Of a stretch of 64,000 nt of DNA, positions 53,658-63,976 are shown in pieces. The stretch's first letter is position 1. Every line of letters begins with the position of its first letter. This DNA is from Acidimicrobiia bacterium (GTDB taxonomy: Bacteria > Actinomycetota > Acidimicrobiia > IMCC26256 > JAGNEX01). The stretch is from positions 64,651-128,650 of the forward strand of contig JAGNEX010000004.1 of NCBI GenBank assembly GCA_018003035.1. Direction: 5' to 3'. The notes below the pieces were generated by a model. The model searched no databases, had not been told where the DNA came from, and saw only the letters and a list, made by a program, of their open reading frames with translations. Made by a program: the position numbers and the translations under genes.

Positions 53658-54695
53658 CTAGTTGCGAGTCGAAGAGACGAGGACCTGACGCAGTGCGTCG
53701 AACTCTTCAAGGCAGTGCCCTGACCCGAGGACCACACAGTGCAACGGGTTGCGGGCGATGCGAATGGGCATACCCGTCTCTGCATTCAGTCGAGCGTCGA
53801 GGCCATGGAGCAAGGCTCCCCCACCCGCCAAGAAAATGCCGTTCTCCATAATGTCGGCGGCAAGCTCGGGAGGCGTCTGGTCGAGGCTGGTCTTGACCGT
53901 GTCGACGATGGCCGTGACCGGCTCTTCAATGGCGTCTCGGATCTCGGCGGTCGACACAACGATCGTCTTAGGCAGTCCAGAGACGAGGTCGCGACCGCGG
54001 ACTTCGGCGTAGAACTCGGGGTCGAGCGGCCAAGCAGAGCCGAGCGAGATCTTGATCTCTTCAGCGGTCCGCTCCCCCAAGGCCAAGGAGTATTCCTTCT
54101 TGATGTACGCGATGACGGCCTCGTCGAGTTCGTCACCCCCGACGCGAACGCTCTGACTGGTCACGACACCACCCAGCGAGATGACCGCGACTTCGGTCGT
54201 ACCGCCGCCGATGTCGACGATCATGTTCCCGGCCGGCTCGTGGACCGGTAGGCCGGCCCCGATCGCCGCTGCCATGGGTTCTTCGATGATGAAGGCAGGA
54301 CGGCGAGCACCGGCCTGTTCCGCTGCTTCTTGCACAGCTCGCTGCTCAACACCGGTGATGCCCGACGGCACACAAATAACCATGCGAGGGCGCGCCCAGC
54401 GGCGCTGATGCACCTTCTGAATGAAGTAACGAAGCATCTTTTCGCAGATGTCGAAGTCGGCGATCACGCCGTCCTTGAGAGGACGGATGGCCTGAATGTG
54501 ACTCGGGGTACGGCCGATCATCCGCTTTGCTTCGGAACCAACGGCCAGAGCGCGCCCATCGAGCGTGTTGACCGCGACGACCGACGGCTCGTTCAGGACG
54601 ATGCCACGACCTCGTACATACACCAGCGTGTTAGCCGTTCCGAGGTCAACCGCCATGTCACGACCAACCAAAGAACCAAGAATGCTGTCACCCAC
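53658..54695 (-). CDS. mreB: Rod shape-determining protein MreB
   Basis: Actin-like protein guiding lateral cell-wall synthesis. 345 residues with [13 protein letters not shown] (phosphate 1), [17 protein letters not shown] (phosphate 2) and [13 protein letters not shown] (adenosine). The GTG at 54695 has GGAG seven bases upstream. First gene of mreB-mreC-mreD-mrdA-rodA. A 16-base perfect palindrome lies 47 bases upstream. Its presence indicates a rod-shaped organism. Confidence 0.97.
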   Translation of the reverse strand: MGDSILGSLVGRDMAVDLGTANTLVYVRGRGIVLNEPSVVAVNTLDGRALAVGSEAKRMIGRTPSHIQAIRPLKDGVIADFDICEKMLRYFIQKVHQRRWARPRMVICVPSGITGVEQRAVQEAAEQAGARRPAFIIEEPMAAAIGAGLPVHEPAGNMIVDIGGGTTEVAVISLGGVVTSQSVRVGGDELDEAVIAYIKKEYSLALGERTAEEIKISLGSAWPLDPEFYAEVRGRDLVSGLPKTIVVSTAEIRDAIEEPVTAIVDTVKTSLDQTPPELAADIMENGIFLAGGGALLHGLDARLNAETGMPIRIARNPLHCVVLGSGHCLEEFDALRQVLVSSTRN

Positions 54696-54741
54696 GGTAG
54701 ATCTCCGACCTCGCTGCGATGGCGGAAAGACTAGGGCGAAC

Positions 54742-54757
54742 CTGGAATCGATTCCAG
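54742..54757. promoter_or_regulatory. Perfect 16-bp palindrome upstream of mreB
   Basis: CTGGAATCGATTCCAG reads the same on both strands and lies 47-62 bases before the mreB start. With no spacer at its centre it suits a dimeric DNA-binding protein better than a terminator hairpin. Regulator unknown. Confidence 0.45.
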
Positions 54758-54775
54758 CGCGCCCCGGGATTCGGA

Positions 54776-54791
54776 GGGGCTATCAGGCCCC
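54776..54791 (-). terminator. Weak hairpin between ndk and mreB
   Basis: GGGGC-TATCAG-GCCCC, a five-base stem with a six-base loop, 66 bases after the ndk stop. It may partly separate ndk transcription from the mre operon. Confidence 0.35.
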
Positions 54792-54857
54792 CTGTTTAGG
54801 GTGATCTCCGATCCTCCGCCCTGCCCACCGCTTTGGCCCGGGCCGGCGGATTAAAGC

Positions 54858-55265
54858 TCAGAGCTCTGGGAAAAACAGACCTAGTTCACGGACAGCGGAC
54901 TCGGGACTGTCCGAACCGTGGATGAGATTCTCGGTGAAAAGGATTCCGAGGTCGCCACGGATGGTTCCGGGAGCGGCCTCCGCAGGGTTGGTAACGCCCA
55001 TCATCAGGCGAACCACGGCGGGGGCGTCTGGGCCTTCGACGGCAAGGGCGACGACAGGGCCTCGGGTGATGAACTCTTCGAGTTCAGGGTAAAACCCTTT
55101 CTCGACGTGCTCGGCATAGTGCTGGCGAGCGAGTTCGCGATCGATGGTCAGCATCTTGATTCCGGCGAGTGCCAGACCTTTACGCTCGATACGACCAATA
55201 ATTTCCCCGACCAAGCCACGTTCTACGGCGTCGGGTTTGCACAAGACCAGGGTTCGATTACTCAC
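54858..55265 (-). CDS. ndk: Nucleoside diphosphate kinase
   Basis: Balances nucleoside triphosphate pools by phosphate transfer through a His intermediate. 135 residues from the GTG at 55265 ([20 protein letters not shown]). The active-site His is in [12 protein letters not shown]. The longer frame to 55340 lacks family similarity. Stands alone between folC and mreB. Confidence 0.97.
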   Translation of the reverse strand: MSNRTLVLCKPDAVERGLVGEIIGRIERKGLALAGIKMLTIDRELARQHYAEHVEKGFYPELEEFITRGPVVALAVEGPDAPAVVRLMMGVTNPAEAAPGTIRGDLGILFTENLIHGSDSPESAVRELGLFFPEL

Positions 55266-55375
55266 AGGCGGAAATCTAGCCACAACTCTTACAGTGGAAC
55301 GGATCCAAGGCGGCGACACGACGGCTCCCGGGCACCACATAAATCCGCCTGACCAGGTCTTTTAGCAATCGCTGG

Positions 55376-56677
55376 TCAATTCAAGACGGCTCTTGCAGCA
55401 GCCAAGATGTCGTGCGACCCGGTGATGATGCACACCCCATCGTCAGGGGTGAGGTCGCGTCCTAGCAAGACCGCACGACCGACGTCTGGTTCGACAGCTA
55501 CTTGATCTGCACCGATGTCTCTGGCCGAGGCGGCGAGTTCGTCCGCAGCGAGTCCTTTCGGGGTCGGCGGCTCTGTACAAACGATCGCAGCGGCGTCTTC
55601 CACCCCGAGTGCGTCGAGTAGATCGGCGGGGTCCCGCCCGGTCCGGACGCCGACGACGAACGTCCTTGGGCCATCGGGAAAGCTCTCGTCCAAAATCCGG
55701 CGGAGATGAAGCGCGGCATGCCGGTTATGTGCATTGTCGAGAAGCATGGTCGGCCGGGTTCCGACGATCTCGCCCCGGCCGGGGATGTGCTCATCGGCGA
55801 TGATTTCGGCGACTGCCTCCGCGCTCGCCGGTCCACCGCACATGACATCTGATGCTGCAAGAGCCATCGCCAGGTTGCCGGCATGGGCGGGACCAAACAG
55901 CGGCAGAAATACGTCGGGGTAGTCCTGCTCACCGACTCGGATGCTCACCAGACTGCCGCCGAGGGCGGGTATCGCCTCGGTCACGGCAAACTCATCGCCG
56001 AGCCGCATTGTGCCGAGCCGGGGCCGGTCGAGGAACGGGCCGACATCCTCGTCATCGATGTCGCCGAGCACCAGGACCGAATCTGGTTTGATAATTCCGG
56101 CCTTCTCGTTGGCCAAGTCGTTTCGGGTGGGTCCAAACAGGTCGAGGTGGTCGTCGGCAAGGCTGGTTACCACCGCCACCTGGGCATCGCACACCGAGGT
56201 CGCGTCGGACGCTCCCCCGAATCCGACTTCTAGGACCGCCATCTCGCAACCGATGTCAGAAAACCACCAAAGGGCCGCGGCGGTGACAATCTCAAAGACG
56301 GTAACAGGCAAGCTCAAATGCTCAACCGCAAGCGATACGGCTTGCAACGACCGAGCGAACTCGGCATGACTGATCATCTCGCCGTTCGCAACGATCCTCT
56401 CGGTCATGTGGCCGAGGTGAGGGCTGGTGTAGAGCCCGGTACTTCTGCCCCGACCGCTGAGCAGGGCCGCGGCGAGTTGCGCTGTCGTGGTTTTGCCGTT
56501 CGTTCCGGTGATCTGAACGACGGCCAGGTCGAGCTGCGGGGACCCCAGCAGCTCCATCAGCGCCTGCATTGACTGGAGGTTCGGCCTGCCGTCGGCGGGT
56601 GCCTTGTCCCCCTTCTCAAGATCAGGAAATCTGGTTAACCAGGCTTGGGCTTCGTCCCACGACCAGGCTGAACTCAT
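55376..56677 (-). CDS. folC: Folylpolyglutamate synthase/dihydrofolate synthase FolC
   Basis: Mur-ligase-like enzyme adding glutamate to (dihydro)folate. 433 residues with the P-loop ITGTNGKTTTAQLA, SPHLGHMTERI and VTSLADDHLDLFG. The second-domain motif LLDNAHNRHA has Asn where DGAHNP is usual. The ATG overlaps the valS stop as ATGA, the common valS-folC arrangement. Confidence 0.95.
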   Translation of the reverse strand: MSSAWSWDEAQAWLTRFPDLEKGDKAPADGRPNLQSMQALMELLGSPQLDLAVVQITGTNGKTTTAQLAAALLSGRGRSTGLYTSPHLGHMTERIVANGEMISHAEFARSLQAVSLAVEHLSLPVTVFEIVTAAALWWFSDIGCEMAVLEVGFGGASDATSVCDAQVAVVTSLADDHLDLFGPTRNDLANEKAGIIKPDSVLVLGDIDDEDVGPFLDRPRLGTMRLGDEFAVTEAIPALGGSLVSIRVGEQDYPDVFLPLFGPAHAGNLAMALAASDVMCGGPASAEAVAEIIADEHIPGRGEIVGTRPTMLLDNAHNRHAALHLRRILDESFPDGPRTFVVGVRTGRDPADLLDALGVEDAAAIVCTEPPTPKGLAADELAASARDIGADQVAVEPDVGRAVLLGRDLTPDDGVCIITGSHDILAAARAVLN

Positions 56678-59343
56678 GCGAATTGCTCCCGTTGGCTTCG
56701 GAGAGTTTCGAGCGTTTCTTCAGACTCTTGTCGGCGACGATGCGCCTCTTCGACGACGTCGGCCGGAGCCCTTTCGACGAAGCTTGCGTTCTGCAACTTC
56801 TTCATTGTGGCCGACAGTTCTGACTCGACCTTTGCGATCTTCTTGTCGAGCTGATCGATCACCGATTCGACATCGACCAAACCTTCGTAAGGAATGACGA
56901 CGGTAGCGCCAGCAGCAACATCTCGGAATTGTCCGGGCGCGGAATTGACCGCCTCGACAATCGCAAGTGATGACAAGTTGGCGAGCGACTCGAGTTCTCC
57001 CGCCAAGGCGGCGAGCAGGCGCCGCTGGTCATCGTCCGCCGGGACGATACTGGCGGATAGTTCCACCGCCGGCGACAACATCATTTGGGAACGGAACCGC
57101 CGAATAGCGCCGACGATCTCTATCACCGCCGACATACCAAGTTCGGCGTCGGGATCTGTCAGCAGATGCGTCGCAATCGGCCACGGCGCGACCATCAGAT
57201 CGCCATCTGCCCCAAGTCGATGCCACAGCTCTTCGGTAACGAACGGAATGACCGGGTGGAGCAGCGCTAGCAGGTCCGAAAGCACCGTAACGAGGACGCG
57301 CTGGGTCCTCACACGGTCATCTCCACCCGCCTGCAATGGCCCCTTGGCAAGCTCGATGTACCAGTCGCAGAACTCTGACCAGGTAAATCCGTGGAGCTCG
57401 CGCACGCCTTCAGCGAAGTCGTACTGCTCAAAGCCGTGATCCACACGGCTGAGCGAACTCCGCATACGGCTCATGATCCAGCGATCCATCGCGGGAAACG
57501 CCTCGGCCTCTTCGGCCGACACCGGCTCAAAATCCTTGAGCCCTTTGCCGTCCAGATTCATCGCGACGAAACGCGACGCGTTCCACAGCTTGTTTACAAA
57601 GTTACGCGCCCCTTCGATCCATTCCTCGGCGAGCGGGACGTCTTGCCCTGGGCTCGCGGCGCGCACCATTGCGTACCGCAAAGCATCGACACCAAATCGG
57701 TCGACGACATCGAGCGGGTCCACGACATTGCCGGAACTCTTCGACATTTTGCGGCCTTCGGCGTCACGAATGAGTCCGTGGATGGCAACGTCGGCAAAGG
57801 GCACCTCCCCCGCAAACTCAAGGCCCATTTGGAGCATGCGAGCGACCCAGAAGTAGATGATGTCGAACCCGGTGTGAAGCATGCTCGTCGGGTAGAAGGT
57901 CTCAAAGTCGTCGGTGCGTTCGGGCCAACCCATCGTGCTCATCGGCCACAGCGCCGACGAGAACCAGGTGTCGAGCACGTCGTCGTCCTGGATGAGGTCG
58001 CGCGAGGCACAGCCGGGACATCCCGTCGGGTCCTCGACCGTCACCACCACCTTGGAACAATCCTGGCAGTACCACGCAGGAATCCGATGTCCCCACCAGA
58101 TCTGGCGCGACACGCACCAGTCACGGACGTTGTCCATCCAAGAGAAGTACAGGTTCTCCCAGCGTTTGGGTACGAAGCTGGTGTTGCCTTCTTTCACTTC
58201 CTCGACAGCGCGCTCGGCAAGCGGCTTCTGGCGAAGGAACCACTGCAGGCTCAGACGGGGTTCGACGACCGACTTGCACCGGTAGCAGTGCCCAACGGCG
58301 TGCATATGTGGCTCGACGCGCACCAGCGCGCCCATCTTGTCCAACTCTTCGATCACGGCTTTGCGTGCAGCAAACCGCCCGAGCCCCTCGAATGGTCCGG
58401 CTTCAGCGTTCATGACGCCGTCGTCGCTCATGACGTTCACCGCGGGCAGGTCGTGTCGCTGCCCGATCTCGAAGTCGTTCGGGTCATGAGCAGGAGTGAT
58501 CTTGACCGCGCCCGTTCCGAACGCGGGGTCGACCGCCTCATCGGCGACGATTGGGATCAGTTGGCCGACGAAGGGCAGCTGGACGAGTTTTCCGATCAGA
58601 TGCTTGTAGCGCTCATCGTCGGGATGGACCGCGACGCCAGTGTCGCCAAGCATGGTCTCTGCTCGCGTGGTTGCGACGACGATCGAGCCGTCCGGCGAGG
58701 TCGGGTCGACGGCATCCGACACCGGGTACCGGATGTAGACGAGTTCGCCTTGAACTTCGCGATGTTCGACTTCGATATCGCTCAAAGCCGTTTCGCAGCG
58801 CGGACACCAGTTAATGATCCGGTTCGCGCGATACATCAGGCCCTTCTCGTAGAGCCTGACGAACACGATGCGAACCGCTCGGGACAGGCCGTCGTCCATC
58901 GTGAAGCGTTCGCGGCTCCAGTCACATGACGAACCCATTCGGCGCATCTGTTCGGTGATTCGCCCGCCAGAGACCGCCTTCCATTCCCACACCCGGTCGA
59001 TGAAGGCTTCGCGGCCCAGGTCCTGACGGGTCAGGTTCTCCGCTGCCAACTCTCGCTCGACGACGTTCTGCGTCGCGATGCCAGCATGGTCGGTCCCCGG
59101 AAGCCACAGTGCCCGATAGCCCTGCATCCGCTTGCGGCGGATCGTGGCGTCGATCAAGGCGTGTTCGAAGGCGTGCCCCATATGCAAGGAGCCCGTCACG
59201 TTAGGCGGAGGAATAACGACGCTAAACGGGGTGCCCTCTGGGTTGACTTCGGGTTGGAAGTACCCGTTCGCCTCCCAGTGGTCGTACCAAGCTGTTTCGA
59301 CCGCGCTCGGTTCGAAGCGGATTGGAAAATCCTCAACAGTCAT
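56674..59343 (-). CDS. valS: Valine-tRNA ligase
   Basis: Class I aminoacyl-tRNA synthetase, 889 residues. PPNVTGSLHMGHA contains the HIGH motif; GRKMSKSSGN is KMSKS. A CP1 editing domain lies between about residues 190 and 350, and the C-terminal coiled coil (VIDQLDKKIAKVESELS) is typical of ValRS. No T-box elements were recognised in the upstream 164 bases, only hairpins. Confidence 0.98.
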   Translation of the reverse strand: MTVEDFPIRFEPSAVETAWYDHWEANGYFQPEVNPEGTPFSVVIPPPNVTGSLHMGHAFEHALIDATIRRKRMQGYRALWLPGTDHAGIATQNVVERELAAENLTRQDLGREAFIDRVWEWKAVSGGRITEQMRRMGSSCDWSRERFTMDDGLSRAVRIVFVRLYEKGLMYRANRIINWCPRCETALSDIEVEHREVQGELVYIRYPVSDAVDPTSPDGSIVVATTRAETMLGDTGVAVHPDDERYKHLIGKLVQLPFVGQLIPIVADEAVDPAFGTGAVKITPAHDPNDFEIGQRHDLPAVNVMSDDGVMNAEAGPFEGLGRFAARKAVIEELDKMGALVRVEPHMHAVGHCYRCKSVVEPRLSLQWFLRQKPLAERAVEEVKEGNTSFVPKRWENLYFSWMDNVRDWCVSRQIWWGHRIPAWYCQDCSKVVVTVEDPTGCPGCASRDLIQDDDVLDTWFSSALWPMSTMGWPERTDDFETFYPTSMLHTGFDIIYFWVARMLQMGLEFAGEVPFADVAIHGLIRDAEGRKMSKSSGNVVDPLDVVDRFGVDALRYAMVRAASPGQDVPLAEEWIEGARNFVNKLWNASRFVAMNLDGKGLKDFEPVSAEEAEAFPAMDRWIMSRMRSSLSRVDHGFEQYDFAEGVRELHGFTWSEFCDWYIELAKGPLQAGGDDRVRTQRVLVTVLSDLLALLHPVIPFVTEELWHRLGADGDLMVAPWPIATHLLTDPDAELGMSAVIEIVGAIRRFRSQMMLSPAVELSASIVPADDDQRRLLAALAGELESLANLSSLAIVEAVNSAPGQFRDVAAGATVVIPYEGLVDVESVIDQLDKKIAKVESELSATMKKLQNASFVERAPADVVEEAHRRRQESEETLETLRSQREQFA

Positions 59344-59372
59344 AGAGCTGACCCCGTCTGCTTATTGGCGAA

Positions 59373-59400
59373 AGGCGCGCCGAAGCAAGACGGCGCGCCT
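59373..59400 (-). terminator. Hairpin upstream of valS
   Basis: A perfect 10-bp inverted repeat (AGGCGCGCCG at 59373-59382 with its complement at 59391-59400), eight-base loop, followed on the minus strand by TTT. It could end clpX transcription or lie in the valS leader, 30 bases before the start. Confidence 0.55.
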
Positions 59401-59467
59401 AGTAAGGATTGACGCTAGCGCCTGGACCGGTGACGTCCGAAGACACTCGATCGTTTTCGGCCACCAG

Positions 59468-59487
59468 GTCAGGGCCGCAGCCCTGAC
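59468..59487 (-). terminator. Hairpin after clpX
   Basis: GTCAGGGC (59468-59475) and GCCCTGAC (59480-59487) form a perfect 8-bp stem with a four-base loop, 20 bases after the clpX stop. It has no T-tract. Confidence 0.55.
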
Positions 59488-59507
59488 ACGCGGCGAGCCC
59501 GTTGCAG

Positions 59508-60767
59508 CTAAGCGCTGCGCCGTTGCTCGGGTTCGGTGGCTGGAATGAGCGTCGGGTTGGACTTCTTCCAGACGACCTCGGCATCGACGACTACTTCGGC
59601 GATGTCTTCTCGGGAAGGAATGTCGTACATGGTGTTCAGCAACACCTCTTCGAGGATTGCCCGAAGACCACGAGCCCCGGTTCCCCGAACGATCGACTGT
59701 TCCGCCACCGCTTCGAGAGCATCTTCGGTGAAGGTCAAGGTGACGCCGTCAAGTTCGAACATTCGCTGGTACTGCTTAGCCAGTGCGTTCTTCGGAACAG
59801 ACAAGATCCGCACCAACGACTCGCGGTCGAGTGAGTGCACCGGGGCAAAAATCGGCAACCGTCCAACGAACTCAGGGATCAACCCGTACTTCACAAGATC
59901 CTCGGGGAGGGTCTGACCGAGAAGCGCTCCCGCGTCTTTCTCACCCAGCCGACGAACGTCTGCGCCAAAACCGACGCCCTTGGACCCAACCCGGCTCTCG
60001 ACCACACGGTCAAGTCCGTCAAAAGCTCCGCCACAGATGAACAGGACGTTCGTCGTGTCGATCTGAATGAACTCTTGGTGCGGGTGCTTGCGTCCGCCCT
60101 GGGGAGGCACCGAAGCCACGGTACCTTCCAGAATCTTCAACAAGGCTTGCTGCACACCTTCACCCGATACATCTCGCGTGATCGAAGGGTTCTCGGCCTT
60201 GCGGGCAACCTTGTCAATCTCGTCGATGTAGATGATGCCGGTCTCGGCCTTCTTGACATCGAAGTCAGCTGCTTGGATCAGCTTGAGGAGGATGTTCTCG
60301 ACGTCCTCACCTACGTAGCCGGCTTCGGTGAGCGCCGTTGCATCGGCAACAGCGAAAGGAACATTGAGCATCCGAGCGAGTGTCTGAGCCATCAGCGTCT
60401 TGCCGGAGCCGGTCGGTCCAATGAGCAAGATATTTGACTTGTGCAGCTCTACGTCGCCGTCGGTCCGGTTCGACGCCTGGATGCGCTTGTAGTGGTTGTA
60501 CACCGCGACCGACATGATTTTCTTGGCCTGTTCTTGGCCAATGATGTAGTCGTCGAGGAAAGAGAAGATCTCTGCGGGCTTGGGCAACTCGTCGATGACG
60601 AGTTCTTGGCCCTGAGAGAGTTCTTCTTCGATGATTTCGTTACACAGCTCGATGCACTCGTCGCAGATGTAGACCCCTGGGCCCGCGATGAGCTTCTTGA
60701 CCTGCTTTTGTGTCTTCCCACAGAAGGAGCACTTGAGAAGGTCGCCGCCCTCTCCGAACTTCGCCAC
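59508..60767 (-). CDS. clpX: ATP-dependent Clp protease ATP-binding subunit ClpX
   Basis: AAA+ unfoldase feeding substrates to ClpP. The N-terminal zinc-binding domain has [14 protein letters not shown] and CDECIELC. Walker A is [11 protein letters not shown], Walker [10 protein letters not shown]; the pore loop is GYVGED and the RKH loop RKHPHQEF. The GTG at 60767 with AAGGGAG six bases upstream gives 419 residues. It follows clpP by 98 bases. Confidence 0.97.
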   Translation of the reverse strand: MAKFGEGGDLLKCSFCGKTQKQVKKLIAGPGVYICDECIELCNEIIEEELSQGQELVIDELPKPAEIFSFLDDYIIGQEQAKKIMSVAVYNHYKRIQASNRTDGDVELHKSNILLIGPTGSGKTLMAQTLARMLNVPFAVADATALTEAGYVGEDVENILLKLIQAADFDVKKAETGIIYIDEIDKVARKAENPSITRDVSGEGVQQALLKILEGTVASVPPQGGRKHPHQEFIQIDTTNVLFICGGAFDGLDRVVESRVGSKGVGFGADVRRLGEKDAGALLGQTLPEDLVKYGLIPEFVGRLPIFAPVHSLDRESLVRILSVPKNALAKQYQRMFELDGVTLTFTEDALEAVAEQSIVRGTGARGLRAILEEVLLNTMYDIPSREDIAEVVVDAEVVWKKSNPTLIPATEPEQRRSA

Positions 60768-60865
60768 CCTGGTCTCCCTTGTTTCGACAGCGCCGGTTAG
60801 GGCCGCTGGTCGGTGCGTTTCCGGACGCTGGAAACGCACCGCCCCATGGTAACGGGTCAGCTACC

Positions 60866-61486
60866 TCAAGCGGTGGTGTCTGATCCAGAACGTGAAGTGA
60901 ACACCTCGTCGATGATGCCGTATTCCTTGGCTTCTTGAGCTGACAAGATGAAGTCGCGGTCGGAGTCCTTGCGGATCGTCTCGACCGACTTGCCGGTCTT
61001 CTCGGCCAAAATCTCGTCGAGGGTCTGGCGCATACGCAGAATCTCGCGTGCCTGGATTTCGATGTCGGCAGCTTGACCGCCGGCGCCGCCGGACGGCTGG
61101 TGGATCAACACGCGAGCGTTCGGAAGTGCGTACCGCTTGCCCGGCGTACCCGATGCCAGGATCACCGCTGCTGCCGAGGCCGCCTGCCCCATGCACAAGG
61201 TGACGACGTCAGGCTTAATGAAGTTCATCGTGTCGTACATCGCAAACAGACCGGTAATTTCACCACCAGGCGAGTTGATGTAGATCTCAATGTCCTTATC
61301 GGGGTCTTCGGACTCGAGGTAGAGCAGCTGGGCACAGACCAGGTTGGCGACGTCAGCGTTGATCGGCGTCCCAAGGAAGATGATCCGCTCTTTTAACAGG
61401 CGGCTGAACAGGTCAAAGGCGCGCTCGCCGCGGTTGGTCTGTTCGATCACTGTCGGGATGAGATAGTTGCGAATCGGTTCGATCAT
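60866..61486 (-). CDS. clpP: ATP-dependent Clp protease proteolytic subunit ClpP
   Basis: Serine protease forming the degradation chamber. The catalytic Ser is in [10 protein letters not shown], His in VLIHQPSGG and Asp in KDSDRDF. The ATG at 61486 has GAGGAG seven bases upstream (206 aa). It starts two bases after tig ends. Only one clpP is in the window; actinobacteria often have two. Confidence 0.96.
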   Translation of the reverse strand: MIEPIRNYLIPTVIEQTNRGERAFDLFSRLLKERIIFLGTPINADVANLVCAQLLYLESEDPDKDIEIYINSPGGEITGLFAMYDTMNFIKPDVVTLCMGQAASAAAVILASGTPGKRYALPNARVLIHQPSGGAGGQAADIEIQAREILRMRQTLDEILAEKTGKSVETIRKDSDRDFILSAQEAKEYGIIDEVFTSRSGSDTTA

Positions 61487-61488
61487 TG

Positions 61489-62982
61489 TCACTCCTCTTC
61501 GCCGTCGACATCGTCGCCGGCTGCGGTTTTGTCACTTGAGTCGGTGTCAGCCTCGCCAGATTCTTGGTCGTCCGCCGCTGCGGCAGAGGGCTGGTGGTCT
61601 GACTCGTGGTCGTGGCCATGGTCATGACCGTCGTGGTCGTGATCGTGATCATGGGTGAGGTGGTCCGGGCGATCGTCTAGGTCGATCGTGTTCCCTTCCT
61701 CGTCGACAACCTCGACCTGCTCAAGCAGGTAATCAAGGGCACGGGCCCGTTCGAGGTCGGAGCGTATCCGCTCGAAGGCGCCGTTTTGGGTCAATTCGGA
61801 TTTGAGGTCGTCGAACTCGGCGCCACTTTGCTCGGTAAAGATCGCGAGCTGTTCATCGACATCGTCGTCTGACGCCTCGAGTGATTCTTGGCGCACAATG
61901 GCTCGCAGCGCGAGGTCGGCTTTTACGCCACCTTCTGCCGCCTGGCGAACCTGGGCGACGAACGCTTCCGGCCCGCCCTCGACGATCTGGACATACTGTT
62001 CGAGGCTGATGCCTTGCTGAGCGAGCCGCTGAGCAAGATCTTGAATCCGCTGCTGAGTGTCCTCTTGAACGAGTGAATCCGGCGCGTCTACCTCGACCAA
62101 AGCAGCGAGCTGCTCAAAAACGCCGTTGCGGATGGCTTGGTCGGCCATTGCCCAACGTTGCGCCTCGAGTCGGCGACGAATGTCGCCCTTCAACTCGTCG
62201 AGCGTGTCGAACTCTGACGCCTCTGAGGCCCAGTCGTCATCGGCGTCCGGCAGAACTCGCCTATTGACCGCTTTGACAAGAACGCGGAACTGGGCGACTT
62301 CACCCTCGCGGGTCCCGTACAGCTCGGTAAGGGTGTCTTCGAACTCCAAGATGTCGCCGACATTCGCGCCGCGGAGGGCTTCGTCCAGTTCGGGAACGAT
62401 GCGCCCCGATCCGACCTCGTAGACAAAGTCGGTGACGTTAAGCCCTGCGATGGGGCGGTCGTCTTGGGTGCCGGTCAGGTCGATCTGCACGACCGATCCA
62501 TCGATAGCGGGATTGTCGTCGGTCTCGAGTTCGGCGAACTGTTCCCGGACGACATCAACCTGGGTGTCGACATCTTCTTCAGAGACCGACGGATTGGGAA
62601 CCTCGACTTTGAGGTCTTGGTACCCGCTCAGCTCGATCTGTGGCCGCACAACAACGGTCGCCTTGAAGGTGACGGGACCTTCGAGTTCACCGTCGACGAT
62701 CTCCATATCCGGCGGCTCGATCGCATCGACTTTCTCTGCGATGACGGCCTGGGCATAAAAGCGTGGCAGGCCGTTGCGCAACGCGCGTTCGCGGGCCACG
62801 AGTGGACCGAATCGCTTCTCGATCACACGGCGGGGAACCTTGCCCGGACGGAAGCCATCGATGCGAACTTCTTTGGAAAGTTCCTTGAAAGCATCGTCGA
62901 TGTCTTTGTCGAGCGCCCCTTCTTCGAGGGTGATGGTTAGAGCGACTTTGTCGTCCGGCAGATTCTCGGTGGTGATATCCAT
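61489..62982 (-). CDS. tig: Trigger factor with a His/Asp-rich C-terminal tail
   Basis: Ribosome-bound chaperone and peptidyl-prolyl isomerase. The N-terminal ribosome-binding loop is [17 protein letters not shown]; an FKBP-type domain and the helical C-domain follow. The last about 60 residues are unusual: a run of alternating His and Asp ([20 protein letters not shown]), then an acidic tail. The tail could bind Ni, Zn or Co. ATG at 62982 (497 aa). Confidence 0.95.
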   Translation of the reverse strand: MDITTENLPDDKVALTITLEEGALDKDIDDAFKELSKEVRIDGFRPGKVPRRVIEKRFGPLVARERALRNGLPRFYAQAVIAEKVDAIEPPDMEIVDGELEGPVTFKATVVVRPQIELSGYQDLKVEVPNPSVSEEDVDTQVDVVREQFAELETDDNPAIDGSVVQIDLTGTQDDRPIAGLNVTDFVYEVGSGRIVPELDEALRGANVGDILEFEDTLTELYGTREGEVAQFRVLVKAVNRRVLPDADDDWASEASEFDTLDELKGDIRRRLEAQRWAMADQAIRNGVFEQLAALVEVDAPDSLVQEDTQQRIQDLAQRLAQQGISLEQYVQIVEGGPEAFVAQVRQAAEGGVKADLALRAIVRQESLEASDDDVDEQLAIFTEQSGAEFDDLKSELTQNGAFERIRSDLERARALDYLLEQVEVVDEEGNTIDLDDRPDHLTHDHDHDHDGHDHGHDHESDHQPSAAAADDQESGEADTDSSDKTAAGDDVDGEEE

Positions 62983-63176
62983 AAGTCGGGGCAGTGTAGT
63001 CGTCGCATAAGACAAACAACGGTGCCGGGCAGCGCTTTGGCGCAGCCCCCGTCACACAGATCTCCGCATGCGGGTCCGCTTGCAAAAATTTGAGCGTCGA
63101 GGCTCAGGAACCACCGCGAAAAAGCCGACATTGTGAGTCAAGGAGAGGTTTCCGTAGCGTCGGCCCAGATTTGTAG

Positions 63177-63926
63177 ATGGCAACACACAAACGACATCAC
63201 CTATCCAAGCGCCCAAACGACAACAACGTCAGCTTCAGACGCGCCCAAATGTGGGCAGTCGTGGTGGTGTTGGCGCTTGTCCTGGCGGCGTGCGGGAACG
63301 ATGGCTTTGGTTCTCGCGGTCGACTCGACGCCACCAAGCTGGAATCGCAGATCGAACGAGCGCTCCTCAAGGGAGACACGTTCGGCGGCGTCGTCGTTTC
63401 GTGTCCGGACGACGTTCAGGCAAAGAGCGGCGCCGACTTCACTTGCGACGCAAACCTGCCCGACGGTTCAACGATCTCGATTGCCGTCAGCCAAGTTGAC
63501 GACAAAGGCTCCGTTGAGTGGCACGCTCAGAACGTCGTCACGGCCAGCGAACTGCAACTGCTCGAGGAACAGATCGGCAAAGAGATCGCCAGCCAACTCG
63601 ACACCAAGGTGCGAATGGATTGCGGAGACGAGCCCGCAGTCATCACCGACGATCTGGAATGCGAAGCAACGCTCGGCACCGGAACAGTTCTCACCGTCGC
63701 GCTGAGCATCGACCCGGACACCGGCAACGTCAAGTGGGAATCAGAAGGTGGTCAGGCTCAACCGCCGTCGACCGAGTCGCCCGAGTCGACGGCGTCCGGA
63801 GACGATGGGTCGACCACCACCACTCAGGTCAGTAGCGGAGCACCCGGCGAGGCCAACCCCATCGGTTCCTCTGGCATGGGGGCGCAAGACGCTTCCACGA
63901 CGACAACGACACAGCCCGCGCAGTAG
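63177..63926 (+). CDS. Lipoprotein with two DUF4333-like domains
   Basis: A 249-residue secreted lipoprotein with lipobox LAAC. Two similar units follow, each with a helix (LESQIERALL; LEEQIGKEIA), a Cys before about 15 residues and a second Cys in FTCDANL or LECEATL, as in DUF4333 proteins of actinobacteria. The tail is Ser/Thr-rich and low in complexity. Function unknown. Divergent from tig; start uncertain (an ATG at 63249 gives a shorter signal peptide). Confidence 0.75.
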   Translation: MATHKRHHLSKRPNDNNVSFRRAQMWAVVVVLALVLAACGNDGFGSRGRLDATKLESQIERALLKGDTFGGVVVSCPDDVQAKSGADFTCDANLPDGSTISIAVSQVDDKGSVEWHAQNVVTASELQLLEEQIGKEIASQLDTKVRMDCGDEPAVITDDLECEATLGTGTVLTVALSIDPDTGNVKWESEGGQAQPPSTESPESTASGDDGSTTTTQVSSGAPGEANPIGSSGMGAQDASTTTTTQPAQ

Positions 63927-63958
63927 AGCAACTCCCCCGCCAACTCGCAGGAGGGTCA

Positions 63959-63976
63959 CCGCCGTCCTGGCGGCGG
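63959..63976 (+). terminator. Hairpin after the DUF4333-like gene
   Basis: CCGCCG-TCCTGG-CGGCGG, a six-base GC stem, 33 bases after the stop; no T-tract. Confidence 0.5.

Noticed and set aside
57391-58929. Long open frame (512 codons) on the plus strand opposite valS
   Set aside because: It lies wholly antisense to an intact ValRS gene and has no family motif or start signal. High-GC codon bias opens long antisense frames.
59344-59507. Possible T-box riboswitch ahead of valS
   Set aside because: No specifier loop or conserved T-box sequence could be found; the hairpins look like simple terminators.
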